A stretch of DNA of 64,000 nt, from positions 1,240,001-1,304,000 of the forward strand of contig CAVNZM010000003.1 of NCBI GenBank assembly GCA_963693365.1, given 5' to 3'. The notes under the pieces were generated by a model. It did not search any database and was not told where the DNA came from. It was given only the letters and a program-made list of their open reading frames with translations. The first letter of the stretch is position 1. Every line of letters starts with the position of its first letter. Both the position numbers and the translations under genes were made by a program. The stretch comes from Amoebidium appalachense (lineage: Eukaryota; Ichthyosporea). Below are positions 11,767 through 22,629 of this stretch, in pieces.

Positions 11767-13434
11767 GGGCCCTTGATAGTTGTGGTTATCCTGAAAGGAT
11801 GCCGTGGAGAAAGTCTTTTGCTGAACTACATTGAAAACTCTCGTTATGGTAGTGTGGGCAATAGCTTCTGGTTTGTTGTTTTCATGAGCAGCACCCGTTT
11901 TTTTTTTTCACACGTGTCGTCAAAAGTTGTTGTGCGCCACTTTTCGGATAGCTGTGACCAGCAATGTAATTCGTTTGTGTGTAGGCAGCGTGGTGATATT
12001 CTTTCTTGCTTTTGGCTGACATACTCTTTTTTTGCTCAACAGGAGGTGTATGCACGGCGCTCGCGCAGACAGCACTATGATAACAAGGCAGCAGACGTGT
12101 TTGCTCTTGGAATCGTTCTGCACGTCATGATCCGTGGTTTCTACCCGTGGGATACCCCCTCTCGCCACGAGCCCGCCTTTGACAGCTTCATTATCAACGG
12201 TTTCTCCTTTGGCCAAGACTGGTCCCCCATGCTGGACAAGATCTTCCGTGGGTGCCTGGACCTGGATCCTCGACGGCGCTTCACTGCTGCCGAGCTCAAG
12301 GAACTCCTTGCTGATGATGAAGAATGGGGTCTGCATGAGGAATCCAAGGCTGGCTACCCCGAGTTCCGCTCTCTGGCGCTTCTGGAAGAGCAGCACGGCG
12401 AGCTGCGCCGCCCAAGCTTCGTCCAAGACCAGCGGGACTTCGAGATTGTCTTCACCGACGACTCAAGGTCTGAGCAGGAAAGCACTGATGGCGAGTCTCT
12501 GCGCTCCTTCAACCCCGACTCCTTCAACCCGCTCAAGCAGATCCCTCCTCGTCGCCAGCGCTTCACCAGCGAGTGCGACACGGGTCTCGAGATCCGGTTT
12601 GACCCATTCTACAACCCGGAGACTGACAGTTTATTGTTTGCTAACGGGCCTGTGGAGGGTAGCGACGAGGATGATGAGACACCGTGGTGGGGCTTCAAGG
12701 AAGAAGAAGACGAGCTCTCCGAAAGCGATAGCGAAGATGGTCGTGTGCGGTGGGGAGATCTGACGAAGGACATGTCCTTCAGCACCCTTCCATCTTTCGG
12801 GTCGGGCTCTGACGACGAAGTGTCGAGTCCCAAGGAGTCCTCGAGTTCCGCAGCCAAGCGGTGGGGTGACTCGGACACCGATGATAATCATGACTGTGAA
12901 GATTCGAACGACAGCCCTTGTTGGGGCGACATGTCAAGGGAAATGTCCTTCTCCACGGTCCCCAAGTTCGACAGCGAATCGTCTATCGAAGCATCAGCCG
13001 AGCCCCAAGCCACCGCAACCCAAGGCAGCCGTTGCCTTTTCTCTGTGGGCGAGGACGGTGATGCAGACGAGGAAGTGTCCGATTCTGAGAACGAGGTTGC
13101 CGACAGCCCCAACATTGATGGTAAGCCAGGGGCGGAAACCAGTTCTGGCTCGTTTGCACTGGAGCCAGCGGTGAGGCGCAACAGCGTCACGACTATGCGT
13201 AAGGTGGCGTCCCAACCTCCTCGCAGCAAGACTGATCGCCAGCGCTCCGACACGCGTCTGAGCCAGACCCCCAAGCCACGGCGCTCGTGGAATGATGCGC
13301 TCTCCCCTTGCATGTGCAGCGGCGCAAAGAGAGAGAGCTGTCGTTGCTCTGTTGGCAGCAACCTGGCCAAGTGGTGTGCTTCCACTTTCAACCTCCGCAA
13401 GGCTGTGTCGTGCATTAACCTGCCGACATGTTAG
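10896..13434 (+). CDS. Serine/threonine protein kinase with acidic repetitive C-terminal tail
   Basis: Two exons, 10896-11429 and 12043-13434, joined in phase 0 (donor GTAAGT, acceptor CTCAACAG); predicted 641 residues. The kinase domain is complete: glycine loop SGAFGEVYRG (25-34), VAVK lysine 45, HRDIKPEN (135-142), DFG 155-157, GTVPYMAPE split by the intron, then DVFALGIVLHVMIRGFYPW and an RRRFTAAEL helix at its end. Layout is CAMK/SNF1-like; no closer assignment is safe. The tail is Ser/Asp/Glu-rich with a repeated WGD(L/M)(T/S)(K/R)(D/E)MSFST motif seen twice plus partial RWGD and WWG copies, then a Cys-containing end (CMCSG, CRCS). The intron contains a T run (11733-11765). Start ATG context GAGAAATGG. 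Confidence 0.9.
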
Positions 13435-14455
13435 GGGGTTGGGGTTGTGGGTTCTAGCTGCTTGGTAATAATGAATGCAGCGCGTATGTTCTTGATAATA
13501 TTTGATTTGTTTGTTAGTAAGTAGTAGTCCGGTTGAAAACATGCTGGAATGTAAATACTAAGACGCATTGACGCAGAAGACATATGTTTTGAAAGTGAAT
13601 GGCTTGCGGGTATCGACCCTGCGCCGATGCCCTGGAGGTATATATAAATTCTTGACTTGACCTGTTGGGCAGTAAATATACAACGCCCTCTGGGAGGGTG
13701 TTGATTCTCAAAATGACATGTTTGGCATGTTACAAGTGGGAACGTGCACATTTTCCAGACGACCAAGATTGGTTTGCAAAAAATGTGCATCCCTTCTAGA
13801 TCTGTCCCTCTCCGGCCCCGCCAAGGCGTTGTTCTTGTTTATGTACTTCGTACTTTATGACGCATTCAAACCCCCCATGGCACACACACACACGTGTGCA
13901 CTGTGGCGAAGAGAAAAACAAGGTGAGGCATTCTCACTTGGAGTGTGAATGGCCGTTCATTATTTTTATAATATCATTATGTAGCAACTTGAATGCAAGT
14001 ATACCCGAACGTTTTGGGTTAGCTATAGTGCAACTAATAAGTCAGCGACGTGCACGCTGGTCGCCAGGGCCCTTGCCGAAGTTCGTCTCTCCGATCCCCC
14101 CGCTCCCCCCTCCCCTCCCCAGCTTGTAGCTGGATTCTGCTTATATTTCATAATACTACGGTACCCGTATCATAGCGCTACGAAAGTAACTGTTCAAGTT
14201 CAAGTTGCTGAAAGTAAATGTTTATCGGCTTTTTTTGGCAGCAGGTGTCGGCTGATGTTTGACTCAGCCGTGCCTCTCATTGCACGTCACCGAGGCTGCA
14301 TATCGTAATATTTTGCATTTTCACGCACGAGTCCCCAAGAGCTCCCCGAGTACTAGTCCCCCCCCCCCCCCCCCCCCTCCCCCCCCCCCTCCCCCCCCCC
14401 CCCCCCACACACACACACACACACACTACTCCCCTCCCCAACCCACTCCCCCTCC

Positions 14456-14486
<31 letters not shown>

Positions 14487-14657
14487 AAAAAAAAAACCAG
14501 CAGCAGCACCACCACCACCACGACGACGACCACACGCACACACGCACGCACGCACGCACACACACACACGCGCGCACACACGCACGCACCCACCCACGCA
14601 CCCACGCACCCACCCACGCACCCACGCACCTACGCACGCACCCACGACGCACGCACG

Positions 14658-14711
<54 letters not shown>

Positions 14712-15100
14712 GTGCCCGCCAAAAAAGAAAAAAAGGAAGAAAGAAAAAAAGAAAGAAAGCAAAGGAAAGGAAATTTAAAGAATCTAGGCAGCCGTAGAAA
14801 TATGCAATGCCATGGTGATGCTGCCTGCAAGTTACATTCCCTGTCATTTTGTCTTCGTTTCAATCAGCTGTTTCTACTTGTAGTTCTTGTTAATTGAAGG
14901 TACCCCTTATAAATAACTTTAAAGTTTCTAATGCGCATGCACTGTGCCCGTGGCCGGGGGCATAATTTCACAAACTGAGCTATGTAAACGTGCCGGAACC
15001 AGGTCGGGGCAACGTGGTTCAAGGCTTCCTTCAAATTTTTTCATTTCAATTAAAGTAGATGATTATTATTTTGTGTATTTGCGTGTACACGTGAGTGTTG

Positions 15101-15160
<60 letters not shown>

Positions 15161-16436
15161 CTTTTCTTTCTTCCTTTTTTTTTTTTTTTTTTTTTGGGGG
15201 GGGGGGGGGGGGAGGGGGAGGAGAAGGGGCGAGGGAGGGGGAGGGGGAGAGAGGGGGGGGGGGGGACTGGAGGGGGAGGGGGGGTTGGAGGGGGGGGGGG
15301 GGGGGGGGGGGGGGGGCAACAAACCGACAAGGATTTATAATTACGAACCACTGATATGGACCACCATGCACATGTATTTTTGGGGGAATGTGCTGTTTAT
15401 TATGTACTTTCTTTCTTTTTTCTTTCTTTCTTTCTTTCTTTCTTTTTTTTTTTTTGGGTGGTAGATGTGACCTTGCCACGGTGTCACGGTGGGGAGGGCA
15501 TGGCGGGTAGGGGTTGGGTTTGGGGTGTGTGTGGGGAGGGGGGTGGGAGTAGTTGGGGAGGGGGGGGGGAGGGGGGGGGGGGGGAGGAGGAGGGGGAAGC
15601 TTGGGGGGGAGGGGGGGGGGGGGGGGGGGGGGGGCACCAGGCAATCACGACAATTCTAATAACTTCGATTGAACTTTTGAACCAAACTGTTTGTTTTTAC
15701 ATGTGTGATTTTACGTCCGAGCTACGTTCATGTATACTGATATTTTGTGAAATCCCCCCCCTCCCCCCCTCCCCCCCCTTGCCCCCCCTGCTGCACGGGG
15801 GCCAATCTGGGCCACGTGCACCGTTCGCACTTAAGTTATATTATCCGGATGACCCCTAGAGCCCAGGTGCCACCATAGTTATTTGATGATGAGGGCAAAT
15901 ATGAAACTGATATTTAATATTAATGATACCACAACTCAGAGCGAAGTGTTGTGACGCATGGGTATGCGTCTGGTGGGGGTAGAATAGCAACCGGGGGGGT
16001 GTCACAGTGTGTGTGTGTGTGTGCGTGTCGCCTGTGGTGGTGGTGGTGGTGGTGTGGGTGTGTGTGCACGCGCACGTGGGGGAAGGGGGGGAGAGAAGGG
16101 GGGGAGGGGGGAAAGCTTTAGGGGGGGGGGGGGGGGGGGGGGGTCCTGAATCCGGTGGCCTAATTCAATCATTATGCATGGTCCCGTTGGCAAAGAACCC
16201 ATAGATAGGTACGTTCCTAGGTACGTGTCTAGTATTACCACTTAGTAAAATTGGATTTGACCCTGGCACCGTTCTGTAACGAAGAATTACTGCGATGATA
16301 TGTGGCTACATACTTTCGCACATGACCGAAGTATAACTACACTTTACATAGTGGCTCGATGTGTGTGGACTGTGCGAGCTGCTTGTTCATCCGTTTACGG
16401 TGTCGTCACGCATCATATGCACGTGTGGGCAGTGTA
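13435..16436. other. Intergenic, no gene seen
   Basis: 13,435-13,825 is unique 3' flank of the kinase. 13,826-13,880 is a partial dispersed repeat (minus orientation). 14,355-14,710 is poly-C, a C-run/A-run junction (14,459-14,496) and (CA)n/(CGCA)n. 15,095-15,160 is (TG)n, then a T-run/G-run junction and poly-G. 15,500-15,635 is G-rich. 16,000-16,140 is (TG)n and poly-G. 16,150-16,436 is unique with nothing recognisable. Confidence 0.6.
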
Positions 16437-16480
16437 TTTTTTTTATCTTTTATTTTTTAATTTATCACGTTTTGTTCCCG

Positions 16481-16499
16481 GAGGGCCTTTTAGGCCCTC
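16481..16499. repeat. Perfect hairpin, 8-bp stem
   Basis: GAGGGCCT, TTT loop, AGGCCCTC, preceded by GTTCCCG and followed by AGGGAAAC, which extends the pairing imperfectly. It lies in the 3' flank of the RNase H LINE fragment. Confidence 0.8.
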
Positions 16500-16730
16500 T
16501 AGGGAAACTACCGTCTACCACACAGCACCGACAGTACGCTAGTTAAGGTGCTATCTATGAGTTCAGCTAAGCTAAACCATCCTTCACAACCTAACTATAA
16601 GTACACACTTTGCCCAGGGCTACTACCCCAGCCACGCCGGCAGGAGGCTCCAGACCTCCCCTCCATTCAAAACCTAGCAATAAACGTTAACCGAGGGCTC
16701 TCATTGGTCGATCTACAGTATTGGGAAGTC

Positions 16731-18104
16731 CTACGTGTTGTGTATAGTATTTACGGTGGGTATGGGTGGATGATGGGGTGTGGTGGTGGTGGTGGGGGGG
16801 GGTTGCTGCCTAACATTATGTGTTGTTGTACGTATGTTGTGGCGATGTTTTTGTGGACTAAAGGTGGGTTTTACAGGGCACACTGGGTCTGTGTGTGTGT
16901 TCCGGCAGTCAGAACAGGCTGGCCGGGTGTGTGTGGGGGGTGTATTTGTTGGTGTCTTGGGTTTTTGGGGAGCCATACTTTTCTTTCTACGGGTGGTGGG
17001 TATATGGTGGTGTTTTTGCATTTTGGGGTGGGTGGGGGGGAGTGTTGTGTTCCGTTTGTGACAAATTTTTGAAAAGAAAAAGGACTGCAACTCTACTGTG
17101 ATTTTTCCTAAGATGGCCCGGGTGGTGGTCTTGGTGGTGCCGGTGGCTGCAAGTAGTGGGCCCACCGATCGTGGGCAGAATCCCCGTTCGACCCACTTGA
17201 TGTCTTCGGGGTCTGGTGGGCCACCGTTGCCTCCTATCCAGTTTATCCATGCACATTGGTCTACCACCGTGGCTGCCGTATGGTGGTGCTGTGCCGTGGG
17301 GGTGTTTGGATGACGAGTGTGCAGGACGTTGTGGATGCAGGCTGTGATGGCTGTGGTCAGGGCGGCATGGGCCGGGCAGGCCCAGAGGTGGGTGGTGGTC
17401 TCAGGGTGCTGACTGCACCGGGGGCATGTGGGCTGTGTAACGACAGTGGGGTGATCTCGGTGTAGCCGTGTCATGGTAGGCAGGGTGCCCATGGCAAGGG
17501 ACAGGCTACGAATGTTGCCTCTGACGGCCCCGATGGTTGCCTGTGCGGGCCCCTTGTTGAGCTTGAGGGGGTTTCGTTCGGCTGGGAGCAGTCTGGGGTC
17601 GGCTAGTATGGACATAGCCTTGGTCTTGCCGGCCATGTCGGTGAGGAAGTCCTTGTTCAACCGGTTGAGTGTACCGGGAATGTTGCCGGGGATACGGTGG
17701 CCTTGTAGTCGTAGGAAATATTTCTCCCCCCCCCGGGGCCGGAGGTAGGGGGGGGGGGGGAGGGGGAGGGCTCTTCCTGCATTGGCTGCCTTGTCTGCCT
17801 CGTTATTCCGTTGACCGTACCGTTTGGTGTTGGATTGGTGCCCCTTCACCCACGACACCTGTACAGAGCCTGGTTGCCGTAGGGAGAGTTGGTCTCGTAC
17901 GTGAGCCCATTCCACTATGTGGGGGAACTTTAGCTTACGTCGAGGGGGTGTGGTGGGGTCCATGTTTGCCCCCCATCGGTCGACTACTCCGAGGTTATCG
18001 AGCTTGATGTGGATGGGGGTGGTGGTGGGGGTGAGCAGGAGGGCTAGTAGTACCTCTGTGAGTTCGGCTTGGGCACGTGTGGGCAGTGTGTGCACATGTT
18101 TCAC
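16731..18104 (-). pseudogene. RNase H domain and C-terminal zinc-knuckle-like remnant of a non-LTR retrotransposon ORF2
   Basis: About 457 codons in one frame. RNase H marks in order: AELTEVLLALLL (catalytic Glu), IHIKLDNLGVV (second acidic residue), VSWVKGHQ, and NNEADKAANAG (final Asp). The first catalytic Asp of the domain is missing with the truncated 5' end. A downstream CPRC-x5-TTHLWACPAH segment has the C-C-H-C spacing common in the tails of such ORF2 proteins. The last 130 residues are Thr/Pro/His-rich. Frame start at 18104 is a GTG, not a real start. Presumed non-functional. Confidence 0.7.
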
Positions 18105-18366
18105 GGTGTGTGTTTGTGTGTGTTTGTGTCACGTGAGTGTGTGCGATTGCGTAATTGTTTGTCTACGCACGGATATATACTCAGTGTGCTTTGTATTGTG
18201 GCTGTTATGTTTGGTCCCAGTGACTGCACGTGCGTCGACAGGTGCAATCAGTCCCGGACGTAGTAAATTATTTGAAATACGTTTGTATGATTGCGGTGTT
18301 GTAGCGTGTGTGTGTCTGCCTGCGAGATCTTCTTTGCTATGGTGCGGATCAAGTGAGTGTCACATG

Positions 18367-18412
<46 letters not shown>

Positions 18413-18523
18413 TGTGTGTGTATGTGTGTCGGTGGAGGGAGGAGAGGGGGGGAGAGGGGTGTGTGTGTGATATCATGGTGGGTACCACGCGTGATTATGA
18501 GTGGGTGAGTGAGTAAGTGACTG

Positions 18524-18579
<56 letters not shown>

Positions 18580-18786
18580 TTTTGGGTGCCACAGCCGTGC
18601 GCGTGTGTGTGTGTGCCCATGTGTTTGGGTGTGTGAGTGTGTGAAAACTGAGTATGTGTGCGCGTATGATGTGTTTGTGCGTTTCTGTGTGCATGTGTGT
18701 CTATACACCTGAGCGTGCCTGTATGTTTAACCTGTGTGTGTGAGGGTAATTGCACGGCCATGCGCGTGCGTACATGTGCGTGTCAC

Positions 18787-18829
<43 letters not shown>

Positions 18830-19290
18830 ATGTGTGTGCGGGCGCGTGCGTATGTGTGTGTGCTTGGAGGGGTTGGGGGTTGGGGTAGGGGGGGGGGGGG
18901 GGGGTCATATCGCTATGATATGAACACGCACCAGGGCCGGGCGCGCCAACACCACTCAGTCACACTCGGCATATAATGCATGCACACACAAACACACGCG
19001 TAGCCTAGCTCGAAAACAGGTACTGCAAGGCACAACTACAGGTGCACATAGTGAAACAACGACGCACAACAACCCGGTGACACTAAATGCATATGGGGTT
19101 TACGCTGTTTACTCGAGGCAAAGAGAACCAGTCTCAGGTATGGGGGGGGGGGGTTTTGCTCGGAATATCCCCTCAGCGGTATATCATGATCACGTACATA
19201 GATGTCGGGTGGTGACTATATATCAGGGTTTACTTTCTCTACGAGACACCATAAAGACTACAAGGAGAAATCAATTAATTGGGGTTCCCC

Positions 19291-19291
<1 letters not shown>
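18105..19291. repeat. (TG)n-rich spacer between the two LINE elements
   Basis: (TG)n at about 18,371-18,425, 18,530-18,577 and 18,788-18,828, poly-G 18,889-18,904, and unique non-coding DNA from 18,905 to 19,291. No gene is supported. Confidence 0.7.

Positions 19292-19327
<36 letters not shown>
19292..19327 (-). other. Poly(A) tail of the LINE element
   Basis: 36 consecutive T on the plus strand at the 3' end of the minus-strand element, directly followed by the candidate target-site duplication. Confidence 0.8.
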
Positions 19328-19331
<4 letters not shown>

Positions 19332-19363
19332 GGGCTCCCCTCGGGACACTCGGTATCAGCTGG

Positions 19364-19430
<67 letters not shown>

Positions 19431-19434
19431 TGCG

Positions 19435-22400
19435 CTATAATTTTGTAGTGATGTGTTTCTCAAGCCAATCAATACATCTAATAAACAGGTCGTAGTTACG
19501 CGTGTTTAGTATAAAATCAAGGATGTTGTAATTTACAGGTAGGCTATCTTTCTGGGTGTCTGTTGTGAATGTGACGTGTGTGTGTTGCGGTATTATGTGG
19601 TCTATCAAACTACATTTGGCGATACATGACCGGTTAAACTGGTGTGTGTGTGTGTTGTTTGGGCATGCAAATGATGCCACCTTATACTTATTAGATCTCC
19701 ACTGTATAGCACGTGTACAGTAAAAGCGTGGTAATTGATCAATAATACCATCAGCTAGAGAAAGACCAGTTCTACAGGAAGGTAATATGTATTTAGGTGT
19801 TATACACTTGCGAGTGCCATATTTGGCAATATGGTTGAGGCGGTCAGTATATATAAAACGAGACATAAGGCTTAGTTTTTCAAGGTGTATGCTTTCATCG
19901 GGTCTAGTGTCGTTTGGTATCTTTTTCCATTTGTTATATTGCGTGATTATCTTGTGATTGTGTACATGTTTAATAAGTAAGTGGCAGTCCAAAGTCACAC
20001 ACACACTATTGCGGGGTTTATTTGTATTTGTGCCCAGGGGAGAAGGGGAGAGAGAGGGGAGGAAAGAGGGGAGAGGTGAGGAGGGGACAGGTCGGATAGA
20101 GAAGAGAGGGTGGGAGGGCAAATACTTCTTTAAGCGGCTTATGTGCTTATTGAATTTCAGCGCGAGATAGGATACTCTAGCAGCTATTGGGACCAGACCA
20201 TATATCGAGAGCGTTACAGGCCCAGGTTTACAACAGTTGTTAGATAGAAAGGAGGCAACTTCTGCTTCAAGGAAATTTGCCAAGGGTTTAAGCGCTCTAG
20301 TTCTCTCTTTCTTGATCCAAGCGGCGAGAAGGGGTAAACCATATTCACATGCCGGGAAGACAAAAGTGCGAATAAATGTAAGTCTAATAGAAGGATGGAG
20401 GGGTGTGTCTTTAAAAATATTAGCCGAGAAGAAAGCTAACCGCTTACGAGCCAACTCTACCCTCTTTTCGACCATATGGGGAAACATAACACCAACAGAA
20501 TCAACCGGAACACCAAGATATTTGTATTCTGGAACTATAGGTACAGGTTTAGATGATAATGTAAATGTGTGTAAATTGTTAGCTATATCAGGTACAAGAA
20601 CACCACATTTGTCTATGTTAAGGATCATAAGGTTTGCCTTGCACCACTCTGACACTACATCGAACAATCTTTGCAGGCGTCTAGGGGTACGGGCAAGGAG
20701 GGACAGATCATCAGCATAGAGAAGTGCAGGCGGAAAGTTATTAATAGGGTCATCGTTTTCGGCGTAAATCTTGACAGCCAAATCATCTATAAATAGGTTA
20801 AACAAAAAGGGGCTAAGCAATGAGCCCTGCAAGAGACCTCTAGTACGAGCAAAACCATATGAAAGATGCCCATTAACCACAGCTCTACCATAGGTTTGAG
20901 ACAAGAGTGCTTCTAACAGAACACCAATGCAGTGTGGTACACCCCGTGCAGCAAGCTTTTCCCATAGGAGACCAGGGGAGACAGAATCGTAAGCAGTTTT
21001 CCAATCAATAAAGCCAACATATTGTGCACCAACTTGCATAGAATCGTGCAGTGCCATTATTTGAACATAACATGAATTGTTTTTACGAAAAGCGGATTGG
21101 CATGGGTGTATGTGAAGAATAGATTGAAACCTAGGGTGATGTGCAAATAACCTAAGTAAGCAAGCTTCAAAGAATCTACGAACAACCTGGGTTAGTGTAA
21201 TGGGGCGAAAGGATGATATGGGGCCCTCAGAGTCCTTCTTAACTATGGGGATCACTAAGGTATCTAACCAAGATGACGGGACATGTCCACATTTAACACA
21301 CCAAGAAAAGAGAGAGCTTAACATGATAGTAAGATCAGGTTTAATAGCACGATCACTTTCCTTTTGTGGGTAGGAGGGAACAAGGATTTTAAGAAACCCA
21401 GCAGGGAGTCCATCAGGTCCACAAGACTTACTAGAGCTATAACTAGATATCACAGACCATATGGCATCGGGACTGAAAAAGGGGAGGATCGATTCTATGG
21501 GGATAGATGGGTCTACAGGCCACACAATAGGTTTCTGAGCGGGGGTCCTATCTTTAAACAGTTCCGAGAAATACTTATCAGAGTCTATGAGGGGGTCTCC
21601 AGTGGTATCACCAATAATACGAGCAGGGGGGCCAAATCGATTCATACTAGCAAGCCGGCGCAAGCTTTCCTTTTGAGACAGGGGTTCACCTAGTCTAGCG
21701 GGAGTGGTGTTTGGTAACAAGAGAGCATCGGGATATTCCTTCCTACCACCGCCAGCATAATCACCGAGATCTATCAAATCATCAACAATAAAGTTAGTGC
21801 ATGTATCTAGTACGAGATGTGAATCTGGCCTGGCTTGTGCAGATTCTAATAGGCGCATATATATAGGGTGTTTCGTAGCATAGCATACACATACATCAAC
21901 TCTACCCCACTGTGACTTAAGCTGGGATAGACGGAGGCGAAAGGTGGGAGGGGGAGGGGGGAGCAGATCAAGGGAGATCTTAGGTAGGAAAAGGATAGGA
22001 GAGTGGTCAGATGACCTAGAGAGGTTAGGAGGGAGAGAGAGTTTTGACATGGTTGATGGCCAAAAGGCCACTCCCCAGTCGGCGTTGTGGGCATGGGATA
22101 TTTGAGGGAACCGCAAAGTGTGACTTTGGACATACCTTGCTAAAGGGATAGCACGCTCCGGGGGCTTAGATGGGTACCCGACACTCACTTGCAGTGTGTC
22201 TGTGTGGTGGAGTCGCGTGTTAAAATCACCTAAAATAACAGTGGACATTGGTAACTGTGACAACTCGTGAGTCAATTCGACAACCGACATAGATGGTGGG
22301 TAATATACAAAAGTAAAAACATTAGAAAGAAACTCTATAGAAACCGAGAATTCCGTTTTTGCTACCGGTTTGCACTTCACTCTCACGTGTGGTGCGGCAA

Positions 22401-22629
22401 GTACAATAATGCCTCGGTTTTTCGCGTAACCGGGGTGTGTGGATGTGTCGACCAATGTAGAGTTGAATTTGTGGTGGTTTTTAAACTGTGTTTCGCAAAT
22501 CACTGTAAACGTGTGGTTGTTTGTCTGTTGTTGTATGTAGCTGATTTTATCGTCGAGTGTCCCGGGGGGGAGGCCCTTTTGGGGGCCCAGTGTCCGAGCA
22601 TTCCAGAAGAAGAAGGATAAATTAGGCAT
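19435..22629 (-). CDS. LINE ORF2: APE-type endonuclease and reverse transcriptase
   Basis: 1,064 residues, uninterrupted. N-terminal endonuclease marks: WNARTL near residue 10, ICETQF (catalytic Glu), VILGDFNTR, and SDHSPILF near the domain end. Reverse transcriptase marks: FRPITLTQVVRRFFEACL, FIDWKTAYDSV (first catalytic Asp), GLLQGSLLSPFLFNLFIDDL, and YADDLSLLA with the catalytic YADD. No RNase H domain or clear C-terminal zinc knuckle is visible. Role: nicks target DNA and copies element RNA at the nick. Start ATG 22629 overlaps the ORF1 stop by 8 bases. Confidence 0.9.
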   Translation of the reverse strand: MPNLSFFFWNARTLGPQKGLPPGTLDDKISYIQQQTNNHTFTVICETQFKNHHKFNSTLVDTSTHPGYAKNRGIIVLAAPHVRVKCKPVAKTEFSVSIEFLSNVFTFVYYPPSMSVVELTHELSQLPMSTVILGDFNTRLHHTDTLQVSVGYPSKPPERAIPLARYVQSHTLRFPQISHAHNADWGVAFWPSTMSKLSLPPNLSRSSDHSPILFLPKISLDLLPPPPPTFRLRLSQLKSQWGRVDVCVCYATKHPIYMRLLESAQARPDSHLVLDTCTNFIVDDLIDLGDYAGGGRKEYPDALLLPNTTPARLGEPLSQKESLRRLASMNRFGPPARIIGDTTGDPLIDSDKYFSELFKDRTPAQKPIVWPVDPSIPIESILPFFSPDAIWSVISSYSSSKSCGPDGLPAGFLKILVPSYPQKESDRAIKPDLTIMLSSLFSWCVKCGHVPSSWLDTLVIPIVKKDSEGPISSFRPITLTQVVRRFFEACLLRLFAHHPRFQSILHIHPCQSAFRKNNSCYVQIMALHDSMQVGAQYVGFIDWKTAYDSVSPGLLWEKLAARGVPHCIGVLLEALLSQTYGRAVVNGHLSYGFARTRGLLQGSLLSPFLFNLFIDDLAVKIYAENDDPINNFPPALLYADDLSLLARTPRRLQRLFDVVSEWCKANLMILNIDKCGVLVPDIANNLHTFTLSSKPVPIVPEYKYLGVPVDSVGVMFPHMVEKRVELARKRLAFFSANIFKDTPLHPSIRLTFIRTFVFPACEYGLPLLAAWIKKERTRALKPLANFLEAEVASFLSNNCCKPGPVTLSIYGLVPIAARVSYLALKFNKHISRLKKYLPSHPLFSIRPVPSSPLPSFLPSLSPSPLGTNTNKPRNSVCVTLDCHLLIKHVHNHKIITQYNKWKKIPNDTRPDESIHLEKLSLMSRFIYTDRLNHIAKYGTRKCITPKYILPSCRTGLSLADGIIDQLPRFYCTRAIQWRSNKYKVASFACPNNTHTHQFNRSCIAKCSLIDHIIPQHTHVTFTTDTQKDSLPVNYNILDFILNTRNYDLFIRCIDWLEKHITTKL

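Larger units (their letters stand above)
16437..18104 (-). mobile_element. 5'-truncated LINE-type retrotransposon fragment (RNase H end)
   Basis: A minus-strand frame (18104 to 16731) carries an RNase H domain but has no ATG, and a stop lies just upstream in CA repeats, so the copy is truncated before the first RNase H aspartate. Beyond the stop the 3' flank has a hairpin (16481-16499) and an A-rich tail (about 16,437-16,470 read on minus). It is probably a different family from the element at 19.3-23.8 kb, whose ORF2 lacks RNase H. Confidence 0.7.
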
